From positions 1 through 35,972 of the forward strand of contig NZ_SMNT01000059.1 of NCBI RefSeq assembly GCF_004348265.1: DNA of 35,972 nucleotides, read 5' to 3'. The notes beneath the pieces were generated by a model. That model searched no databases. It was not told the DNA's origin and was given only the letters and a program-made list of their open reading frames with translations. A program made the translations under genes and the position numbers. The stretch comes from Methylobacterium segetis. GTDB lineage: Bacteria > Pseudomonadota > Alphaproteobacteria > Rhizobiales > Beijerinckiaceae. This document shows, piece by piece, positions 32,687 to 35,972 of the stretch (its first letter is position 1; every line of letters starts with the position of its first letter).

Positions 32687-33916
32687 TCACGCCTGCGTCT
32701 CGCGCACGACGCCGCGCGCGAACAGGTCGTCGATCGCGGCCGCGTCGTAGCCCGCCTCGGCCAGGATCGCGCGGCTGTGCTCGCCCAGGAGCGGCGCCGG
32801 CCCGTGCACGCGCCCGGGCGTGCCGGAAAACTTCACCGGCAGGCCGAGCGTCTGCATCCGCCCGGCGCGGGCGTGGTCGACCTCGACCACCATCTCGCGG
32901 GCGAGCGTCTGCGGATCGCGATGCATCGCCGCGACGTCGAGGACGGGGCCGGCCGGCACGCCGCCGGCCTCAAGCCGGGCGAGCCAATCCACCGAGGGCG
33001 CGGTGCGGAAATGGGGGCCGAGGGCCGCGGCCAGCGCCTCGCGGTTGGCCATCCGGTCGCGGTTCTGCGCGAAGCGCGGGTCGTCGGCGAGGTCCTCGGC
33101 CCCGAGAACGGCCAGAAGCCTCAGCCAGTTCGTCTGGTTCGCCGCGCCGATCGTGATCCAGCCATCCGCCGTCTCGAACGCCTCGTAGGGGGCGTTGAGC
33201 GGGTGGGCCGAGCCCATCGGCCCCGGCGCCGAGCCCGTCGCCATGCTGATCGCCGATTGCCAGTAGGTCAGCGTGATGCCGGCCTCGAACAGCGAGGTGT
33301 CGACGACCTGCCCCTCGCCAGTCTTCAGCTTGTGCGCGTAGGCCGCGAGCACGCCCATGCCGGCGAGGATGCCGGCGGTGATGTCGGTGACCGGCGGCCC
33401 GCATTTCATGGGCGGCCGGCCCGGCCCCTCGCCGGTGATGCTCATGAGCCCGCTCATGCCCTGCGCCACGAGGTCGAAGCCCGCCCGCTCGGCATACGGC
33501 CCGGAGCGACCGAAGCCGGACAGCGAGCAGTAGATCAGCCCCGGGAACTCCGCCTTCAGCGTCTCGTAGCCGAGGCCGAGCCGCTCCATCGTGCCGGCCC
33601 GGTAATTCTCGATGAGCACGTCCGCCTCCGCGAGGAGCCGGCGCAGGATCGTCTTGCCGTCCTCGCTCTTCAGGTCGAGGGCGATGCCGCGCTTGCCGCG
33701 GTTCATCATCATGTAGGCGGCGCTCTCGCCCTCGATCGCGGGCGGCACCGAGCGGCGGGTGTCGTCGCCGCCCTCGATCTTCTCGACCTTGATCACCTCG
33801 GCACCCATGTCGCCGAGCATCAGCCCGCAGACGGGCCCCGCCATGATGTGGGCGAGTTCCACCACCCGCACGCCCGCGAGTGGCCCGGATCGCTGCGGCT
33901 TCGTCGTCGCTGTCAT
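32687..33916 (-). CDS. CaiB/BaiF-family (class III) CoA-transferase
   Basis: A 409-residue class III CoA-transferase. It opens LAGVRVVELAHIMAGPVCGLMLGDMGAEVIKVEK, with MMNRGKRGIALDLKSEDGKTILRRLLAEADVLIENYRAGTMERLGLG near residues 71-116. The acid expected to form the enzyme-CoA anhydride is D178 in PPVTDITAGILAGMG, by analogy with Asp169 of formyl-CoA transferase, and GQVVDTSLFEAG follows. It moves CoA between two acids in the cytoplasm. The ATG at 33916 has GGAGA 5 nt upstream; the frame is open 16 codons further without family sequence. With the crotonase it forms a two-gene CoA-ester operon next to the TRAP importer. Confidence 0.93.
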   Translation of the reverse strand: MTATTKPQRSGPLAGVRVVELAHIMAGPVCGLMLGDMGAEVIKVEKIEGGDDTRRSVPPAIEGESAAYMMMNRGKRGIALDLKSEDGKTILRRLLAEADVLIENYRAGTMERLGLGYETLKAEFPGLIYCSLSGFGRSGPYAERAGFDLVAQGMSGLMSITGEGPGRPPMKCGPPVTDITAGILAGMGVLAAYAHKLKTGEGQVVDTSLFEAGITLTYWQSAISMATGSAPGPMGSAHPLNAPYEAFETADGWITIGAANQTNWLRLLAVLGAEDLADDPRFAQNRDRMANREALAAALGPHFRTAPSVDWLARLEAGGVPAGPVLDVAAMHRDPQTLAREMVVEVDHARAGRMQTLGLPVKFSGTPGRVHGPAPLLGEHSRAILAEAGYDAAAIDDLFARGVVRETQA

Positions 33917-34117
33917 CGCGTCTCCGTACGGCCTGCCCCCGCGCCGGTCCGGCCGGGGGCGCATCGATCTGGCATGCCATAGCGAGCCGGCGGCAGAGGG
34001 CGCAACCGCGGACGGGGCGAGGCCGCAAGAGCGGCGAGACTCGAGTGGCTGGACAGCAAGCGCGCGTATCTCTAGAGTTGCGATATTAACCTAGGGTAAT
34101 AATCGGAGACGAACCGC

Positions 34118-34300
34118 ATGAGCACCTGCCGCGGCAGCAACGGCGACACCTGGGAGATTTACCAGTCCAGCGGCCAGTGGCGCTGGCGCCGGACGGCCCG
34201 CAACGGCGAGCCCGTAGGCGCTTCCACTGAGGCGTACGTCAACAAGAGCGACTGCATCGCCAACGCACGGCGCAACGGCATGGATTGCGACCCACAATAG
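34118..34300 (+). CDS. DUF1508 (YegP-like) small protein
   Basis: A 60-residue single-domain protein of the DUF1508 type: DTWEIYQSSGQWRWRRTARNGEPVGASTEAYVNKSDCIANARRNG, where relatives usually carry two such repeats (YegP has two). It has three cysteines (C4, C46, C57), two near the termini. CGGAGA lies about 9 nt before the ATG, and the upstream 40 bp are notably AT-rich (GATATTAACCTAGGGTAATAAT), a likely promoter. Function unknown. The 91 bp to the next gene holds nothing recognisable. Confidence 0.75.
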   Translation: MSTCRGSNGDTWEIYQSSGQWRWRRTARNGEPVGASTEAYVNKSDCIANARRNGMDCDPQ

Positions 34301-34391
34301 GACCCATCTCCCTCCGGGCCCGCAGCCCCGGCGCCTCCGCCTCCGGCCCGTCCCATGCTAGGGGCAGGCCGGAGAACCGGATGGAGCCGCC

Positions 34392-35972
34392 ATGGGAAGC
34401 CCAAACAGCCCAGGAAGCCGGAAGAGCGTCACCGACCTGCGGCGCGCCGGGGCGATCGCGATCCTCACCCTGGCCTCGCCGCCGGTGAACGCCCTCTCGG
34501 AGGCCCTGCGCCTCGGTATCCGCGACGCGATCACGGCCGCCGGAGAAGACCTGGAGGTCGGCGCGATCGTGGTGATCGGCGCGGGCCGGATGTTCTGCGG
34601 AGGGGCGGACATCACCGAGTTCGGGCGGCCCTGGCAGGGGATCGGCCTCGGCGCGCTCCTCGACCGCGTGGAGGACACGCAGAAGCCGGTCGTCGCCGCG
34701 ATCCACGGGATGGCGCTGGGCGGCGGCCTCGAACTCGCGCTCGCCTGCCATTACCGGATCGCGACGCCCTCCGCCCGCCTCGGCCAGCCGGAGGTGAAGC
34801 TCGGCCTCGTGCCCGGCGCCGGCGGGACGCAGCGCCTGCCCCGCCTGATCGGCACCGAGAAGGCCCTCGACATGATCGTCTCCGGCGATCCGATCGACGG
34901 GCGGACGGCCCTCGATCTCGGCCTCGTCGACGCGCTCGCCGCGGAAGACCGGCTGGAGGCGGAGGCGATCGCCTTCGCGGAGCGGGTCATCGCGGAGGAA
35001 CGGGGGCCGCGCCGCATCCGCGACAGCGACGCGCGGCTGGAGCCCGGCCGCGTCGGCCTGTTCGCCGCGGCCCGGGAGGCGGCGGCGCGGCGCTACCGCG
35101 GCTTCGAGGCGCCCCAGGCCTGCATCGCCTGCGTGGAGGCGGCGGGCACGCTGCCCTTCGCGGAGGGGCTCGCCTTCGAGGAGCGGACCTTCTTCGCCCT
35201 GATGATGGGCGAGCCGTCGATCGCCCAGCGCCACGCCTTCTTCGCCGAGCGCGAGGCGGGCAAGATCCCGGATCTGCCGGCGGCCACGCCGAAGCGTCCG
35301 GTCCGGCGCGTCGCCCTCCTGGCCGGTGCCGCGGACCTGGCGGAGGTTTTCTCCAGCGCGGGTCTGCCGGTCGTCCTGGGCGAGACGGCGACCTCCGAGA
35401 CCGTCGGCGCCTGCGATCTCGTCGTCGCCCCCGCGGATGGGCCGATGGCCCGGCTCGACGCCCTCGCGGGACCGGATGCGATCGTCGCCCTGACCGGCGC
35501 CGAACCCGACCTCGACGCGCTCGCCGCGGGAAGCGCGCACCCGGAGCGGATCGTCGGGCTCCGGGCCGGCGGTTCGGCCCCCGGTGACCGCCTTCTCGAA
35601 ATCATGCGCGGCCGCGCCACCGCGCCGGACGTGCTCGCGACGGCGATGGCTCTCGGGCGCAGCCTCGGCCGGGTCGCCGTGGCGACGCGCCCGGGCGGCT
35701 TCATCGGGCCGAGGATGCTCGCCCGCCTGCGGCGCGAGGCCGACCGCCTCATCCTCGACGGGGCGAGCCCCGCGCAACTCGCCCGCGTGCTCGACGGATT
35801 CGGGCTGGCGACGGCTGGGCTCGGCCTCGCCGACCGCGCCGTCGCGTCGCCCGAGCGGGACGAGGCGGTACGCCTCGCCGCCGATCACGCCGGGATCCAT
35901 CGCCGGGCGGTCTCCGACGACGAGATCCTGGAGCGCTGCCTCGATGCCCTGGTGAACGAGGGCGCGCGGCTC
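34392..35972 (+). CDS. FadJ/FadB-like enoyl-CoA hydratase - 3-hydroxyacyl-CoA dehydrogenase fusion (3' partial)
   Basis: The frame is open for 527 codons to the window edge. The N-terminal crotonase domain (1-190) is complete: AGRMFCGGADITEFG, HGMALGGGLELALACHYRIAT with the first catalytic Glu, and GQPEVKLGLVPGAGGTQRLPRLIG with the second. The following 3-hydroxyacyl-CoA dehydrogenase domain (about 295-470) is strongly reduced. Instead of a GxGxxG loop it reads VALLAGAADLAEVF, the middle of the Rossmann domain is much shortened, and the catalytic-His segment (HFFxP in relatives) reads GLRAGGSAPGDRLLEIM. The C-terminal PGGFIGPRMLARLRREADRLILDGASP matches the dehydrogenase C-domain. GGAGCC precedes the ATG. 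Hydratase activity is likely, dehydrogenase activity doubtful. Confidence 0.88.
   Translation, partial: MGSPNSPGSRKSVTDLRRAGAIAILTLASPPVNALSEALRLGIRDAITAAGEDLEVGAIVVIGAGRMFCGGADITEFGRPWQGIGLGALLDRVEDTQKPVVAAIHGMALGGGLELALACHYRIATPSARLGQPEVKLGLVPGAGGTQRLPRLIGTEKALDMIVSGDPIDGRTALDLGLVDALAAEDRLEAEAIAFAERVIAEERGPRRIRDSDARLEPGRVGLFAAAREAAARRYRGFEAPQACIACVEAAGTLPFAEGLAFEERTFFALMMGEPSIAQRHAFFAEREAGKIPDLPAATPKRPVRRVALLAGAADLAEVFSSAGLPVVLGETATSETVGACDLVVAPADGPMARLDALAGPDAIVALTGAEPDLDALAAGSAHPERIVGLRAGGSAPGDRLLEIMRGRATAPDVLATAMALGRSLGRVAVATRPGGFIGPRMLARLRREADRLILDGASPAQLARVLDGFGLATAGLGLADRAVASPERDEAVRLAADHAGIHRRAVSDDEILERCLDALVNEGARL

Overview
The window is very GC-rich DNA with strong G/C third-position bias from an alphaproteobacterium. 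Gene content (a complete alphaproteobacterial gene-transfer-agent cluster, SufE, an HWE/HisKA_2-type kinase, FCD-type GntR regulators, TRAP transport) fits Hyphomicrobiales, probably a Methylobacterium-like organism. The genus is inference; no rRNA or other marker is present.

Left part (1 to about 18,260, minus strand, read right to left): a gene transfer agent (GTA) structural cluster in canonical order: gp1-like small terminase candidate, gp2 large terminase, gp3 portal, gp4 prohead protease, gp5 capsid, then gp6 to gp9, gp10, gp10.1, gp11 to gp14, and gp15, which runs off the left edge. A sigma70-like promoter (18300-18328) precedes the first gene. The cluster is interrupted between gp5 and gp6 by about 5 kb (7849-12877) holding three trypsin-fold serine proteases, an 81-residue protein resembling the N-terminal domain of one of them, a DUF4287 protein, a small acidic protein and a doubtful reading frame. 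Part of this island has a lower GC content than its flanks. Its left boundary is extreme: the ATG of a secreted trypsin and the divergent ATG of gp6 share a CATG. Palindromic REP-like elements lie between several GTA genes.

Middle (18,300 to 24,000): ordinary chromosomal genes: a small unknown protein, a PAS/HWE-type kinase with a degenerate ATPase domain, SufE, a small secreted CxxC protein, an M32 carboxypeptidase, a secreted DYG-repeat protein and a low-specificity threonine aldolase.

Right part (24,000 to the end): a catabolic region. A 982-residue FAD plus Fe-S 2-hydroxyacid dehydrogenase and a GntR regulator are read rightwards. A second GntR gene is divergent from a DctP-DctQ-DctM TRAP operon with 4-nt ATGA overlaps and a strong terminator. 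A class III CoA-transferase and a crotonase follow on the minus strand. A DUF1508 protein and a FadJ-like protein that leaves the window come last. The likely theme is uptake and oxidation of an organic acid through CoA esters; the substrate cannot be read from sequence. Two of these enzymes look chemically altered: the crotonase lacks both usual catalytic glutamates, and the dehydrogenase half of the FadJ-like protein has lost its nucleotide-binding and catalytic motifs.
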